Shown in pieces: positions 16,238 to 25,548 of a DNA stretch of 64,000 bases; positions within the stretch are counted from its first letter, which is position 1; every line of letters begins with the position of its first letter. The position numbers and the translations under genes are program-made. The notes under the pieces are model-generated. The model worked only from the letters and a program-made list of their open reading frames with translations. It had not been told where the DNA came from and ran no database searches. Source of the DNA: Arthrobacter frigidicola (GTDB lineage: Bacteria; Actinomycetota; Actinomycetes; Actinomycetales; Micrococcaceae); the NCBI GenBank assembly GCA_003602285.1, contig QZVU01000006.1, forward strand, positions 124,001 through 188,000, read 5' to 3'.

Positions 16238-17198
16238 TATCCTCGAACCCGGACTCGCGACGACGGTGCAGGACCAGGGACGGCCTGGCTACTACAACGT
16301 CGGCATCCCGCAGGGCGGCGCGATGGACTCGCTATCGGCCGAGATGGCCAACGCCCTGGCCGGCAACACGGCCGCCGAGGCGGTCCTCGAATGCACCTAC
16401 CTTGGCCCGAAATTCACAACCGACGCCGAAGCGGTGATCGCCGTCGCCGGCGCGCCCGTCGACGTCAAGGTCAACGGGGAGCCGCGGCCGCAATGGTCCC
16501 GGCTCGAACTTGCCGCCGGCGATGAGGTCTCCTTTGGCATGCTGCGCGGCGGAACCCGGTACTACATAGCCGTCCGTGGCGGGATCGACGTTCCGGTGGT
16601 CCTGGGCAGCCGCTCAACCTACACCCTCGGTGCGGTGGGGGGCTTCGAAGGCAGGGCCCTGAAGGCCGGGGACGTGCTGCCCGTCGGGACGGCACTGGAT
16701 ATCGGCACCGGAGGGGCGGAGAGAACCGAACTCGAGGAGGCGCTGCGGCCCTCCTTCGACAAGGAGGTCACCGTCCGGGTGCTGCCCGGACTCTACGACC
16801 ACCGCCTCACCGAGGAAGGACTCAACACCCTCCTGAGCGCCACCTGGACCCTGACGCCGGTCGCGGACCGCACCGGGCTGAGGTACTCCGGGCCCGACAT
16901 CGCGTGGAAGCCGCGCGCCCAGCCGTTCGGTGCGGGTTCCGATCCCTCGAACATCGTGGACGCCGGGTACGCGGTGGGTTCGATCCAGATCCCGGGCGGC
17001 AAGGAGCCGATCGTGCTGCACCGCGATGCCGTCTCCGGCGGCGGCTACGCCATGGTCGCCACGGTGATCAGCACCGACATGGACCTGCTGGCCCGCAGCG
17101 CTCCTGGCACCAAGACCTCGTTCCGGGCCGTCACCCTCGAGGAGGCGCTGGCGGCACGGGCCGAGGGGCGGAAGGTGCGCTCCTCCATCTGGGGCTGA
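16227..17198 (+). CDS. pxpC: 5-oxoprolinase subunit C (biotin-dependent carboxyltransferase family)
   Basis: A 323-residue member of the allophanate hydrolase subunit 2/KipA family. MAINILEPGLATTVQDQGR at the N-terminus, NVGIPQGGAMD, and RYSGPDIAWKPRAQPFGAGSDPSNI are diagnostic. The start at 16227 overlaps the pxpB stop by 11 nt; longer readings run back through pxpB in another frame. It ends the operon. The next gene is the convergent LacI regulator, only 27 bp away, so a shared short terminator region is likely. Confidence 0.9.
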   Translation: MAINILEPGLATTVQDQGRPGYYNVGIPQGGAMDSLSAEMANALAGNTAAEAVLECTYLGPKFTTDAEAVIAVAGAPVDVKVNGEPRPQWSRLELAAGDEVSFGMLRGGTRYYIAVRGGIDVPVVLGSRSTYTLGAVGGFEGRALKAGDVLPVGTALDIGTGGAERTELEEALRPSFDKEVTVRVLPGLYDHRLTEEGLNTLLSATWTLTPVADRTGLRYSGPDIAWKPRAQPFGAGSDPSNIVDAGYAVGSIQIPGGKEPIVLHRDAVSGGGYAMVATVISTDMDLLARSAPGTKTSFRAVTLEEALAARAEGRKVRSSIWG

Positions 17199-17225
17199 GT
17201 CGGTTCCCCGAGTGGAGCCCCTGCC

Positions 17226-18290
17226 CTACCCGACGAGCGCGTCGCGGGCGGCTGCGGCGGCGACGGCGGCGCTGCTCTCCCGGATGAACAGCTCGGGCTT
17301 CAGGCGGAGGGATTCGACCTGCTCGCCGGCGATTACCCGACGCAGCAGCTCAACGGCCCGGCGGCCGATCTCAAGCATCGGCGAGCGCACCGAGGACAGC
17401 GGGATGGGTAGCTGGGCGGCGAGTGAAGTGTCGTTGAATCCGACGACGGCGATGTCCTGCCCCACTGTGAGCCCACGGGAACGAATGGCCCCCATGGCAC
17501 CGATCGCCGCGAAGTCGTTCACGGCGAAGACGGCGGTAGGTATTCCGCCCCGGCGGTCCAGGAGGGCTTCGGCGGCTTCACGGCCGCCCTCGGTGTCGAA
17601 ACGGGACCAGACAATGTCGGCGTCCGAGATCCTCCCACCCAGGTCGAGCCACCGATCCCGGAAGCCTGAGGTGCGGTCCAGGGCCGTGCTGGCGAAGGGC
17701 TCGCCGGCGATCACCGCCACCGCCCGATGGCCCGTGTCCCACAGATGGTCGGCAACCAGCTCACCGCCGACGACGTCGTCGCACGTGGATGACGGAAATC
17801 CGGGATACCTGCGGCTCATCAGCACGAACGGAATAGATCGGGCCTGCAGTTCGTGAACCAGGTCGCTGCCGGCGTGGATGTCACCGAGGATCAGCCCGTC
17901 CACCCTGCGTGCCAGCATGATCTCGGCTTTGCGGCGTTGCTCCTCGGGGTTGTCGTGGGAGTTCATCACGAACGTGGAATACCGGGCCTCGGCCGCTGCC
18001 TCCTCGACCCCCTCGTACATGGTGGCCAGGACCAGGTCGGAGAGCCGTGGCACGATCACCCCGAAGGCCTTTGTCCGGCGGGTGCGCAGGCTTGCGGCGC
18101 CCGGATCAGGCGAGTATCCGCGTTCCCGGGCCAGTTTGCGGACCCGCTCGGCGGTGGCCGACGACGCAGCCCCGCGGGCGATCTCCGAGGTCGAGTGAAG
18201 CACCCGCGACACGGTGGAGGGATGAATCCCGAGCTCGGCCGCGAGATCCTTGAGCGTTATCGGTTGTCGGCCTGTTCCCTCTGCGCGCAT
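17226..18290 (-). CDS. LacI-family transcriptional regulator
   Basis: A 354-residue repressor. The LacI helix-turn-helix and hinge occupy about residues 10-60 (ITLKDLAAELGIHPSTVSRVLH), and a periplasmic-binding-like effector domain fills the rest (FGVIVPRLSDLVLATMYEG, DGLILGDIHAG, AVFAVNDFAAIGAMGAI). The start at 18290 has GGGGGAGAAAC upstream and fits the family. It is divergent from the asparaginase gene, and a palindromic LacI-type site at 18390-18407 lies between them. The effector is presumably a compound of that pathway. Confidence 0.9.
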   Translation of the reverse strand: MRAEGTGRQPITLKDLAAELGIHPSTVSRVLHSTSEIARGAASSATAERVRKLARERGYSPDPGAASLRTRRTKAFGVIVPRLSDLVLATMYEGVEEAAAEARYSTFVMNSHDNPEEQRRKAEIMLARRVDGLILGDIHAGSDLVHELQARSIPFVLMSRRYPGFPSSTCDDVVGGELVADHLWDTGHRAVAVIAGEPFASTALDRTSGFRDRWLDLGGRISDADIVWSRFDTEGGREAAEALLDRRGGIPTAVFAVNDFAAIGAMGAIRSRGLTVGQDIAVVGFNDTSLAAQLPIPLSSVRSPMLEIGRRAVELLRRVIAGEQVESLRLKPELFIRESSAAVAAAAARDALVG

Positions 18291-18349
18291 CCTGTTTCTC
18301 CCCCGTTGAATCCGATCTTTCAAGCATGAACCTATTGGGGACATTTCGG

Positions 18350-18378
18350 TTGACGAGACCTAGCTCACATTTTAGGGT
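18350..18378 (+). promoter_or_regulatory. Sigma70-type promoter of the asparaginase operon
   Basis: TTGACG at 18350-18355 and TAGGGT at 18373-18378 have an ideal 17-nt spacer. The predicted start is near 18385, just before the operator palindrome. Confidence 0.6.
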
Positions 18379-18389
18379 AATTTCTACGC

Positions 18390-18407
18390 TACCCAAACGA
18401 TTGGGTA
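18390..18407. promoter_or_regulatory. LacI-family operator
   Basis: TACCCAAACGATTGGGTA is an 18-bp palindrome with a central CG and one mismatched pair, the typical form of LacI/PurR-type operators. It lies 12 nt downstream of the -10 box of the plus-strand promoter and 100 bp upstream of the divergent LacI start, so binding would block the operon and could autoregulate the repressor. Confidence 0.7.
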
Positions 18408-18714
18408 ACTGCGGAGCGGGACCGGCGAACGTTCAGGTGCCGGACCGCTCCGCAGCCCCGATTGCCGTCCCGCCTTCCGCGTCTTAGCACCCATCACCGC
18501 CGTCGGCCCCGGTCCCAGGACCGCCGCCGACCGACCGATTCGGCACCCGCCGATCGCCGCTCCCGAGCCACCCCGCTCCCGAGCCTCCGTTCCTCCGTCT
18601 CTGCCAGCGGCTCACTGCACACAGTGCACCGCGGACAGCTCACCACAACGGATGCCGGCACCCGAACTCCGGCACCCTCCTCACCACCGCCATCACCGGA
18701 AACCCGGAGGTGAA

Positions 18715-19773
18715 ATGAGCACCCCCCATTCGCCCTCTGTGGCACTGCTGGCCACCGGCGGCACCATCGCCTCGCGCAGCTCGGACGCCGCCGGCGGTGC
18801 TGCCCTGGCAGCGGACACCGGGAACGCGCTGCTCTCCAGCGCCGGAAACGGCTCCATCCCCGTGAGGGTGGTCGACGTCATGACGAAGGGCTCCTACCTG
18901 CTGACCTTCCCCGATCTGCTCACCATCTGCACCGCCATCGAAGACACCCTTGCGGATCCCTCCGTGCTCGGCATCGTCGTGACCCACGGAACCGACACCA
19001 CGGAGGAGACCGCCTACCTTGCGCACCTCACCCAGGACGATCCGCGTCCCGTGGTCTTCACCGGGGCACAGCACACCGCGGACCACGAACACCCGGACGG
19101 CCCGGGCAACCTGCGCGGCGCCCTCGCGGTCGCCGCCTCACCCGCCGCGATTGGCCAGGGCGTTCTCGTGGCATTTGCGGGGAACATCTTCCGGGCCGCC
19201 GGCGTCCGGAAGGCCCACACGGTCAACGCCCATGCCTTCAGCACCCCGGACCTTGAGCCGGCGGGCACCGTGACCGAGGCCGGGCAGGTCGAGCTGCGGC
19301 CCGCCCCACCGGTCTACGAGCCGCTCCCCCTGCCGCCGGTGGACGCAGACCCCGCTCGGGTCGACATCGTCGCCTCCCACCCCGACGCGGACGCCACCCT
19401 CCTGCGGGCGGCCCTCGCGGCCGGCGCGCGGGGGATCGTGCTGCAGGGAACCGGGAACGGCAATGCGAACCCCGCCATCTGTGCGGCCGTGGCGGACGCC
19501 ACGGCGGCCGGCGTCGTGGTCGTCGTCAGCACACGCGTCCATGCCGGGCCGATCATGCAGGTCTACGGGGGCGGAGGTGGCAGGGACCTCCACGCCGCGG
19601 GGGCAATCCCTTCGGGGATGCTGCGCCCGTCGCAGGCCCGGATCCTGCTCCAACTGCTCCTCACGCTCGGCATGCCGCCATCCCGGATCGCCGAGCAGTT
19701 CTCCAGGCGCGGAACCCTCGTGCCGCATGCAGCAGCTGTCCGTCCCCCGTTATCCACTCCGTCGAAAGGCTGA
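18715..19773 (+). CDS. Asparaginase (type I/II family amidohydrolase)
   Basis: A 352-residue protein with both catalytic threonine motifs of bacterial asparaginases: LLATGGTIAS at about residues 10-19 and VVTHGTDTTEETAYL at about 88-102. There is no signal peptide, so it is cytoplasmic. GGAGGTGAA immediately precedes the start at 18715. It leads the operon with the imidase-like hydrolase, MFS transporter and SDRs, so its substrate may be a half-amide rather than asparagine itself; the sequence alone cannot decide. Confidence 0.9.
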   Translation: MSTPHSPSVALLATGGTIASRSSDAAGGAALAADTGNALLSSAGNGSIPVRVVDVMTKGSYLLTFPDLLTICTAIEDTLADPSVLGIVVTHGTDTTEETAYLAHLTQDDPRPVVFTGAQHTADHEHPDGPGNLRGALAVAASPAAIGQGVLVAFAGNIFRAAGVRKAHTVNAHAFSTPDLEPAGTVTEAGQVELRPAPPVYEPLPLPPVDADPARVDIVASHPDADATLLRAALAAGARGIVLQGTGNGNANPAICAAVADATAAGVVVVVSTRVHAGPIMQVYGGGGGRDLHAAGAIPSGMLRPSQARILLQLLLTLGMPPSRIAEQFSRRGTLVPHAAAVRPPLSTPSKG

Positions 19774-19776
19774 CCC

Positions 19777-20661
19777 ATGACCAAGAACATCCAACTCGCA
19801 TTCGGTGTGGACGTCGACGCCGTCGCCGGCATGCTCGGATCATACGGGGGCGAGGACTCGCCCTGTGACATCTCCCGCGGGCTTTTCAGCGGCGAGGTCG
19901 GCGGGCCGAGGCTTGTGCGGCTCTTCGAGAAACACAGCCTTCCCTCCACCTGGTTCATGCCCGGCCATTCAATCGAGACTTTCCCCGAGCTGACCCAGAT
20001 GGTCGTCGACGCAGGCTACGAGATCGGCGTCCACGGCTACTCCCACGAAAACCCGATCGCCATGACCCGCGAGCAGGAGACGGCGATCCTCGACCGCTCG
20101 ATCGAACTGATCGAGAAGGTCTCGGGGCGCCGGCCCACCGGCTACGTCGCCCCCTGGTGGGAGTTCTCCCCGGTCACGAACGAGATCCTGCTGGACCGGG
20201 GCATCAAGTACGACCACTCCCTGATGCACAACGACTTCGAGCCCTACTACATCCGCGTCGGCGACAGCTGGAAGAAGATCGACTACGGCCAGCCCGCCGA
20301 CACCTGGATGGAGCCCCTCGTTCGGGGGAAGGAGACGGACCTCGTCGAGATTCCGGCCAACTGGTACCTCGACGACCTCCCGCCGATGATGTTCATCAAG
20401 GCCGCGCCCAACTCCCACGGGTTCGTCAACCCCCGCCACCTCGAGGAGATGTGGCGCGACCAGTTCGACTGGGTCTACGCCGAAATGGACGAGGCGGTCT
20501 TCACTATGACCATCCACCCTGATGTCTCGGGCCGCCCCCAGGTCCTCCTCATGCTCGAGCGCCTCATCCAGCACTTCAACTCCCACGAGGGTGTCAGTTG
20601 GCACACCTTCGACGAGATCGCCGATTCATTCCTCGCCCGGAGCCCCCGAAAGGAAAGCTAG
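19777..20661 (+). CDS. Polysaccharide-deacetylase-family hydrolase (imidase/PgdA/PuuE-like)
   Basis: A 294-residue cytoplasmic NodB-fold hydrolase. The metal-site residues are visible: FGVDVDA (Asp12 and Asp14), GVHGYSHE (His86, His90) and [10 protein letters not shown] (His247). This closely packed, signal-less form is shared by Helicobacter-type PgdA, bacterial cyclic imide hydrolase and PuuE allantoinase. With an asparaginase-like amidohydrolase 3 nt upstream, a ring-opening cyclic amide/imide hydrolase is the more attractive reading, but this is inference. The start ATG follows the asparaginase stop by 3 nt. Confidence 0.8.
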   Translation: MTKNIQLAFGVDVDAVAGMLGSYGGEDSPCDISRGLFSGEVGGPRLVRLFEKHSLPSTWFMPGHSIETFPELTQMVVDAGYEIGVHGYSHENPIAMTREQETAILDRSIELIEKVSGRRPTGYVAPWWEFSPVTNEILLDRGIKYDHSLMHNDFEPYYIRVGDSWKKIDYGQPADTWMEPLVRGKETDLVEIPANWYLDDLPPMMFIKAAPNSHGFVNPRHLEEMWRDQFDWVYAEMDEAVFTMTIHPDVSGRPQVLLMLERLIQHFNSHEGVSWHTFDEIADSFLARSPRKES

Positions 20662-20663
20662 AA

Positions 20664-22058
20664 ATGTCAATGCAAGAGGCAGGCGTCGACCTCTCGACGC
20701 CAAGGGGAGACGAAAAGCGCCGTTTCCCGGCATTCACCAAGAAGCAGACGACGACGGCGACCGTCCTCGCCCTCCTCGCCTGGACCGTTGCGGTCTTCGA
20801 CTACGGCCTGTTCGGCACCCTTCTGCCCGCCATGCAGGAGGAGTTCGGCTGGACCGCACCCGAGGCCTATGCCATCAACACCTGGATCGCGGTCGGTACG
20901 GCGATCGTCTGCTTCGGCATCGGCCCGGTCATCGACCGGCTCGGGCGGCGCAAGGGCATGATGGTCACCGTCGGCGGCACCGCCGTCGTCTCCGGCCTCA
21001 CCGCCGCGATTCCCACCGGGCTCGGCTTCCTCAGCAACGGCCTGCTCATCTTCGTCCGCTCCTTCGGCGGCCTCGGCTTCTCCGAACAGGCCGTCAACGC
21101 CACGTACATGAACGAGGTGTACCAGGTCACCGAGGATGAAAAGAAACACAAGCGCCCCGGCTTCCACTACTCTTTCATCCAGGGTGGCTGGCCGCTGGGC
21201 TTCCTCCTCGCGAGCGCCCTGGCCCTCGTCTTCCTTCCGATCTTCGGCTGGCGCGCCCTCTACCTGATGGCCACCCTTCCGGCCTTCCTCATCGTGTTCC
21301 TCATCTCGAAGAAGCTCAAGGAGACCCCGCAGTTCGAGCTGCACCACCGCCTTACCGAGCTCGAGAAGTCGGGCAAGACCGAGGAGGCGCATGCTCTGGC
21401 CCGCAGCTTCGGCGTCGAGCACTCCTCGACCTCTCCCCTGAAGCGCATTTGGGAACCTGAGCTGCGCCGGAACACCATCGTCTTCTCGCTCGCCTGGATC
21501 CTCAACTTCTTTGGCATCGCGATCTTCAGCGTCCTGGGCACCTCGGTCCTGGCGAACGCCAAGGGCGTCGAGCTGTCGACGGCGTTCTGGCTGCTGATCG
21601 TCATCAACCTGCTCGCCTACTTCGGCTACGTGTTCCACGGCTGGATCGGTGACAAGATCGGACGGAAGCGCACCATCATCGGCGGCTGGATCATCTCCGG
21701 ACTGTCGTTCGCCGTCATGCTGAGCCCGCTGGTGGAGAGCTCGTTCCTGATCATCCTGACCTACGGGACGGGCCTGTTCTTCCTGGTCGGCCCCTACGCC
21801 GCCATCCAGTACTACATGGCCGAGTGCTACCCCGTCAGCTGCCGGGCCACCGGCCTCGCCTTCATTGGGGCGATGAGCCAGCCCGGCACCATCATCGGCG
21901 GCGCGTTGTTCACCATCGTGGCCACGGCCGCCGGCACCGGCGCCGCCGCGCTGTGGGTCGGCGCCTTGGGCACCCTGCTCTCGGGCTTCATGATGATGGG
22001 CGCCAAGCACGTCGACGCGGTCATGCGGGAGGAGTCACCCCATGACGTCCCAGCCTGA
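20664..22058 (+). CDS. MFS transporter, metabolite:H+ symporter type
   Basis: A 464-residue permease with 12 predicted membrane segments. [19 protein letters not shown] in the first segment and [11 protein letters not shown] in the 2-3 loop, repeated as [13 protein letters not shown]-like sequence in the second half, mark the sugar/organic-acid porter superfamily. The long central loop ([20 protein letters not shown]) is typical of acid and aromatic-acid symporters. It begins 2 nt after the hydrolase stop (AAAGGAAAGC ribosome site) and overlaps the next gene by 17 nt. It presumably imports the substrate of this operon. Confidence 0.85.
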   Translation: MSMQEAGVDLSTPRGDEKRRFPAFTKKQTTTATVLALLAWTVAVFDYGLFGTLLPAMQEEFGWTAPEAYAINTWIAVGTAIVCFGIGPVIDRLGRRKGMMVTVGGTAVVSGLTAAIPTGLGFLSNGLLIFVRSFGGLGFSEQAVNATYMNEVYQVTEDEKKHKRPGFHYSFIQGGWPLGFLLASALALVFLPIFGWRALYLMATLPAFLIVFLISKKLKETPQFELHHRLTELEKSGKTEEAHALARSFGVEHSSTSPLKRIWEPELRRNTIVFSLAWILNFFGIAIFSVLGTSVLANAKGVELSTAFWLLIVINLLAYFGYVFHGWIGDKIGRKRTIIGGWIISGLSFAVMLSPLVESSFLIILTYGTGLFFLVGPYAAIQYYMAECYPVSCRATGLAFIGAMSQPGTIIGGALFTIVATAAGTGAAALWVGALGTLLSGFMMMGAKHVDAVMREESPHDVPA

Positions 22059-22809
22059 GGTAGCGATTATCACGGGCGCGGCGAGCGGCATCGGCCGCGC
22101 CCTGGCGGTCAGTTACGCGCAGCGCGGGGTGGTGTCGATCATCGGCACCTTCCCCGGGGATCCGCACGACCCCGAGCAGACCCTCGACGCGGTGAAGCAC
22201 GCGGGCGGCATGGGAATCATCCACGAGGTCGATGTGCGCTCCACCGAGTCGGTGGACGCGTTCGCCGAGCGTGCCATTGCCGAGTACGGAAGGCTCGACT
22301 ACGCCATCGCCAACGCGGGGATCCTGCGCAACGCACCCCTGAACGAGCTCTCCGACGAGAAGTGGGACGACATGCTCAATGTCGACCTCACCGGGGTGCT
22401 GCGCACCCTGCGGGCCGGCTCACAGCGGATGAACGACGGCGGTGCCCTGGTGGCGGTGTCCTCGATCGCCGGCGGCGTCTACGGGTGGGAGGAACACGCC
22501 CACTACGCCGCCGCGAAGGCCGGCGTGCTGGGGCTGGTGCGCAGCGTCGCCGTCGAACTCGGACCCCGAAGGATCCGCGCCAACGCGGTGATTCCGGGGC
22601 TGATCGAGACACCGCAGTCGCTCGACCCGGTCAACTCGCTGGGCCCCGAGGGGCTGGAGCGGGCGGGCAAGGACATCCCGTGGGGCCGGGTCGGCCGGCC
22701 GGAGGAGGTGGCAAGCGTCATCAGCTTCCTCACCTCGGAGGCTGCCGTGTACATCACGGGGCAGGCGCTCGTCGTCGACGGCGGGCTGACCGTCAAGATG
22801 AGGGCCTGA
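22042..22809 (+). CDS. Short-chain dehydrogenase/reductase
   Basis: A 255-residue classical [18 protein letters not shown] binds the cofactor, IANAGIL is the NAG motif, [21 protein letters not shown] holds Ser and the YxxxK pair, and the C-terminus [30 protein letters not shown] is the FabG-like oligomer interface. Its start overlaps the transporter gene by 17 nt and its stop overlaps the next SDR start by 1 nt (TGATG), so translation is coupled. The substrate is unknown. Confidence 0.9.
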   Translation: MTSQPEVAIITGAASGIGRALAVSYAQRGVVSIIGTFPGDPHDPEQTLDAVKHAGGMGIIHEVDVRSTESVDAFAERAIAEYGRLDYAIANAGILRNAPLNELSDEKWDDMLNVDLTGVLRTLRAGSQRMNDGGALVAVSSIAGGVYGWEEHAHYAAAKAGVLGLVRSVAVELGPRRIRANAVIPGLIETPQSLDPVNSLGPEGLERAGKDIPWGRVGRPEEVASVISFLTSEAAVYITGQALVVDGGLTVKMRA

Positions 22810-23507
22810 TGATCGAGGGGCGCGGGGTCGTCGTCACCGGCGGCGGCAGCGGGATCGGGGCCGCCATCGCCGAGGCGTTTCGGGCCGGGGGCGCCCGGGT
22901 GGCGGTGCTCGACCGCACGGCGGCGGAGGGCACGATCGCCGTCGACGTGGCCGACGAGCACAGTGTCGCCCGGGCGTTCGCCACGGCCCGGGAGGATCTG
23001 GGGCAGGTGGATGTCCTGGTGAACAGCGCCGGGCTGCTCACCGAGTCGCCGCTTCAGGACATGGGTCTCGACCAGTGGAACGAGACCCTCGCCGTCGACC
23101 TGACGGGCGTCTTCCTGTGCTGCCGGGAGGTGGTGGCGGAGATGCGGGAGCGGAAGTGGGGGCGCATCATCAATATCGCCTCCCAGCTGGGCATCAAGGG
23201 AGGAACCGGGTTGAGCCACTACAGTGCCGCGAAGGCTGGCGTGATCGGCATGACCAAGTCCCTCGCCCTCGAGGTGTCGGGGGACAACGTGTTGGTGAAC
23301 TGCATCGCACCCGGACCGATCGAGACTCCGCTGGTCGACGGCATTTCGGAGGAGTGGAAGGCCGCCAAGCGGAAAGAGCTGCCGCTGGGCCGGTTCGGGA
23401 CACCGGAGGAAGTGGCGCCCACCGCGCTGCTGCTGGCGAGCGATCCGGGCGGGAACCTCTTTGTGGGGCAGACCCTCGGGCCCAATTCGGGCGACGTGAT
23501 GCCGTGA
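22809..23507 (+). CDS. Short-chain dehydrogenase/reductase (second)
   Basis: A 232-residue classical SDR. TGGGSGIGAAIAEAF, LVNSAGL, IINIASQLGIKGGTGLSHYSAAK and the terminal PEEVAPTALLLASDPGGNLFVGQ are all present. It lacks the usual acidic residue segment between strand 2 and the helix, being shorter than typical (about 245-255), but no catalytic residue is missing. It overlaps the preceding SDR by one base. Two consecutive, distinct SDRs suggest two oxidation steps or a heteromer. Confidence 0.88.
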   Translation: MIEGRGVVVTGGGSGIGAAIAEAFRAGGARVAVLDRTAAEGTIAVDVADEHSVARAFATAREDLGQVDVLVNSAGLLTESPLQDMGLDQWNETLAVDLTGVFLCCREVVAEMRERKWGRIINIASQLGIKGGTGLSHYSAAKAGVIGMTKSLALEVSGDNVLVNCIAPGPIETPLVDGISEEWKAAKRKELPLGRFGTPEEVAPTALLLASDPGGNLFVGQTLGPNSGDVMP

Positions 23508-23530
23508 CGCTGCCCGAAGAGGACTGAACC

Positions 23531-23872
23531 ATGTGTGGAGCGTGTGGGAGGACCGTCGCAGCCGACGAGACGATAGGACCGGTGCGGACCCTGCGTCAGC
23601 ACCTCCTGGTCGCCTCGGCCGTGAACGCCCTCGGCGCCGGGCTGCCGGGGGTTCCCCGCGTGCAGGTCGCCGGGGACTCCTGGCAGCTCCGGGGCGTCAC
23701 CGGGGCCGTGACCCGGTGTGACACCGTCGAGGAGTTGTGGGCCGCCGTCGCCGCCGCGTGTCCCGCGGCGGCGCTTGCCCGGCTGGCCGGGCGTCTGACG
23801 GCGGAGCGGGCGGCGGCCGATGGGTTGACGCGCCGGGTGATCGACGCCGGGCTCCTGCGGTTCTCTCCCTGA
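23531..23872 (+). CDS. Small CxxC protein, unknown function
   Basis: A 113-residue protein starting MCGACGRTV, a single CxxC that could bind zinc with other ligands or be redox-active. The rest is alanine-rich and predicted helical, with no further cysteine pair. It follows the second SDR by 23 bp and may be the last gene of the operon. I do not recognise a characterised family. Confidence 0.6.
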   Translation: MCGACGRTVAADETIGPVRTLRQHLLVASAVNALGAGLPGVPRVQVAGDSWQLRGVTGAVTRCDTVEELWAAVAAACPAAALARLAGRLTAERAAADGLTRRVIDAGLLRFSP

Positions 23873-23910
23873 CCCGCACCCGGACACCCGGCCCGGACGC
23901 CAGGCTTGGC

Positions 23911-25548
23911 CTATGCCTCCAGGTCCGTCGGGTCCCGGGCCGGCTCCATGTCGACGGTGCGCCGCAGCGGCCGTTCCTTGATGAAGAGCACACAGACCAG
24001 GGCGAAGACGGCGAAGCCGGCCGTGATCAGGAAGATCAGCGCGGTGCTGTCACCGTAGGCGGCCCGGATGATCTCCGCGACCGGCTCCGGCAAATTCACC
24101 AGGTCGAGGCTTCCTCCGGCCGCACCGGAGGGGTCGGCGGGCACTCCCGCCGCCGCAAGGCCCTCGGTGGTCCGGTTGGTGACCTGCGTGCCGAGGATGG
24201 CGCCAAGCACAGCGACTCCGGCCGCGCCGCCAATGGAGCGGAAGAACGCGACCGAGGCACTGGCGGATCCGACATTCTTCAGCGCCACGGTGTTCTGCAC
24301 GGCCAGGACGAGGTTCTGAAGCATTAGGCCAAGGCCCATGCCGAAGAGGAAGGTGTAGACGCCGACGAGCCGGAGGTCGGTGAGGTGGTCGATGGTTCCA
24401 GAGAGGCCAAGCCCGGCGATGAGGAAGACGGCTCCGAGGATCAGGAACCGCTTCCACTTGCCGTACCGGGACACGAGCTGTCCCGCGCCGACCGAGCCGA
24501 TGAGGTTGCCTGCGATCATGGGCAGGGTGAGCAGGCCGGCCTCGGTAGGCGTGGCGCCGCGTGCCACTTGGTAGTACTGGCCGAGGTAGGTCGAGGACGC
24601 GAAGAGCGCGATCCCGACGGCGATGGAGGCGAGAATGGCAAGCGCCGTCGTGCGTTCGGAGATGATCTTCAGCGGGATGATGGGCTCTGCCACCCGGGTC
24701 TCGACGAGGAGCAGGAGCCCGAGCAGGACGACGCTGCCGCCGACCATTGCGGCGCTCTCCCAGGAGAACCACTCGTAGTATCCGGCCTTGCCTGCGAAGG
24801 ACACCCAGATCAGCGCGAGGCTCACGCCTGCGGTGAGGAGGATCGAGCCGATCCAGTCGATGCTGACCTTGCGGCGAAGGTGGGGAAGCTTGAGGGTGAA
24901 CTGCAGCAGGATCAGGGCGACGACGGCGAGCGGGACGCAGACGAAGAAAGTCCAGCGCCAGCCCAGCGGCGAGTCCACTATGAAGCCGCCGAGCAGCGGT
25001 CCGCCGGCCGTGGCGACGGCCATGACACCGCCGAGGTAGCCCGAGTACCGGCCGCGGTCGCGCGGCGGGATGATGGTGCCGATGACGGCCATGGCGAGGG
25101 CCGTAAGGCCGCCCATGGCGATGCCCTGGATAACCCGGGCCGTCAGGAGCACCGGAATGGTAGAGGCGAGGCCCGCCAGCACCGAGCCCGCGACGAAGAT
25201 GACGATGCTGAGCTGCACCATGAGCTTCTTGTCGAACAGGTCGGCGAACTTTCCCCAGATGGGGGTGGTGGCGGCATTGGCCAGGAGCGCTGCCGTGATG
25301 ACCCAGGCGAAGTCGGTCTGGGAGCCGTTGAGGTCGGCCATGATGGTGGGCAGGGCGTTGGCGACGATGGTGCTGCTGAGAATCGCCGTGAACAGTGCCG
25401 CGAGCAGTCCGGTCAGGGCCTGCAGGATCTGCGCATGCGACATGGCGGGCCCCTGGACGGTTGCGGGCTCGACCGTTGGAGGTGCTCCCGTGCCGGCTGC
25501 TGCATGTGTCTGTGAAGGTGTCGTTGAACGTGCCGTTGAGTGTGCCAT
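23911..25548 (-). CDS. MFS multidrug exporter, DHA2 (EmrB/QacA) family
   Basis: A 545-residue permease with about 14 membrane segments, the DHA2 length. ALFTAILSSTIVANALPTIMADLNG is the TMS1 signature (D/S-type loop), WVITAALLANAATTPIWGKFADLF TMS2, and RVIQGIAMGG the TMS4/antiporter motif. An unstructured 35-residue Thr/Pro-rich N-terminus precedes it. The start at 25548 has CCGGAAG upstream. It has no adjacent regulator in the window; the long leader at 25549-25870 may hold control elements. Drug specificity is unknown. Confidence 0.88.
   Translation of the reverse strand: MAHSTARSTTPSQTHAAAGTGAPPTVEPATVQGPAMSHAQILQALTGLLAALFTAILSSTIVANALPTIMADLNGSQTDFAWVITAALLANAATTPIWGKFADLFDKKLMVQLSIVIFVAGSVLAGLASTIPVLLTARVIQGIAMGGLTALAMAVIGTIIPPRDRGRYSGYLGGVMAVATAGGPLLGGFIVDSPLGWRWTFFVCVPLAVVALILLQFTLKLPHLRRKVSIDWIGSILLTAGVSLALIWVSFAGKAGYYEWFSWESAAMVGGSVVLLGLLLLVETRVAEPIIPLKIISERTTALAILASIAVGIALFASSTYLGQYYQVARGATPTEAGLLTLPMIAGNLIGSVGAGQLVSRYGKWKRFLILGAVFLIAGLGLSGTIDHLTDLRLVGVYTFLFGMGLGLMLQNLVLAVQNTVALKNVGSASASVAFFRSIGGAAGVAVLGAILGTQVTNRTTEGLAAAGVPADPSGAAGGSLDLVNLPEPVAEIIRAAYGDSTALIFLITAGFAVFALVCVLFIKERPLRRTVDMEPARDPTDLEA

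Larger units (their letters stand above)
18291..18714. other. Long divergent regulatory region and 5' leader
   Basis: This 424-bp stretch contains the plus-strand promoter and operator described separately and then a leader of about 330 nt before the asparaginase start. The leader is C- and CG-rich with low complexity (CCACC, CCGCCG runs). A small open frame at 18462-18713 has arginine/proline-rich composition typical of non-coding GC-rich sequence, so I do not call it a gene. I recognise no riboswitch. Confidence 0.5.

Noticed and set aside
18462-18713. Small open frame before the asparaginase gene
   Set aside because: Arg/Pro/Ser-rich, no ribosome site, no conserved motif; typical of non-coding CG-rich sequence.
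20667-22010. Large open frame antisense to the MFS gene
   Set aside because: It mirrors the GC3 pattern of the real gene, is Gly/Asp/Glu-rich and hydrophilic, and the plus strand has complete transporter motifs.
24385-25515. Long open frame opposite the DHA2 exporter
   Set aside because: Low-complexity acidic composition and no motif; the minus strand encodes a full exporter.
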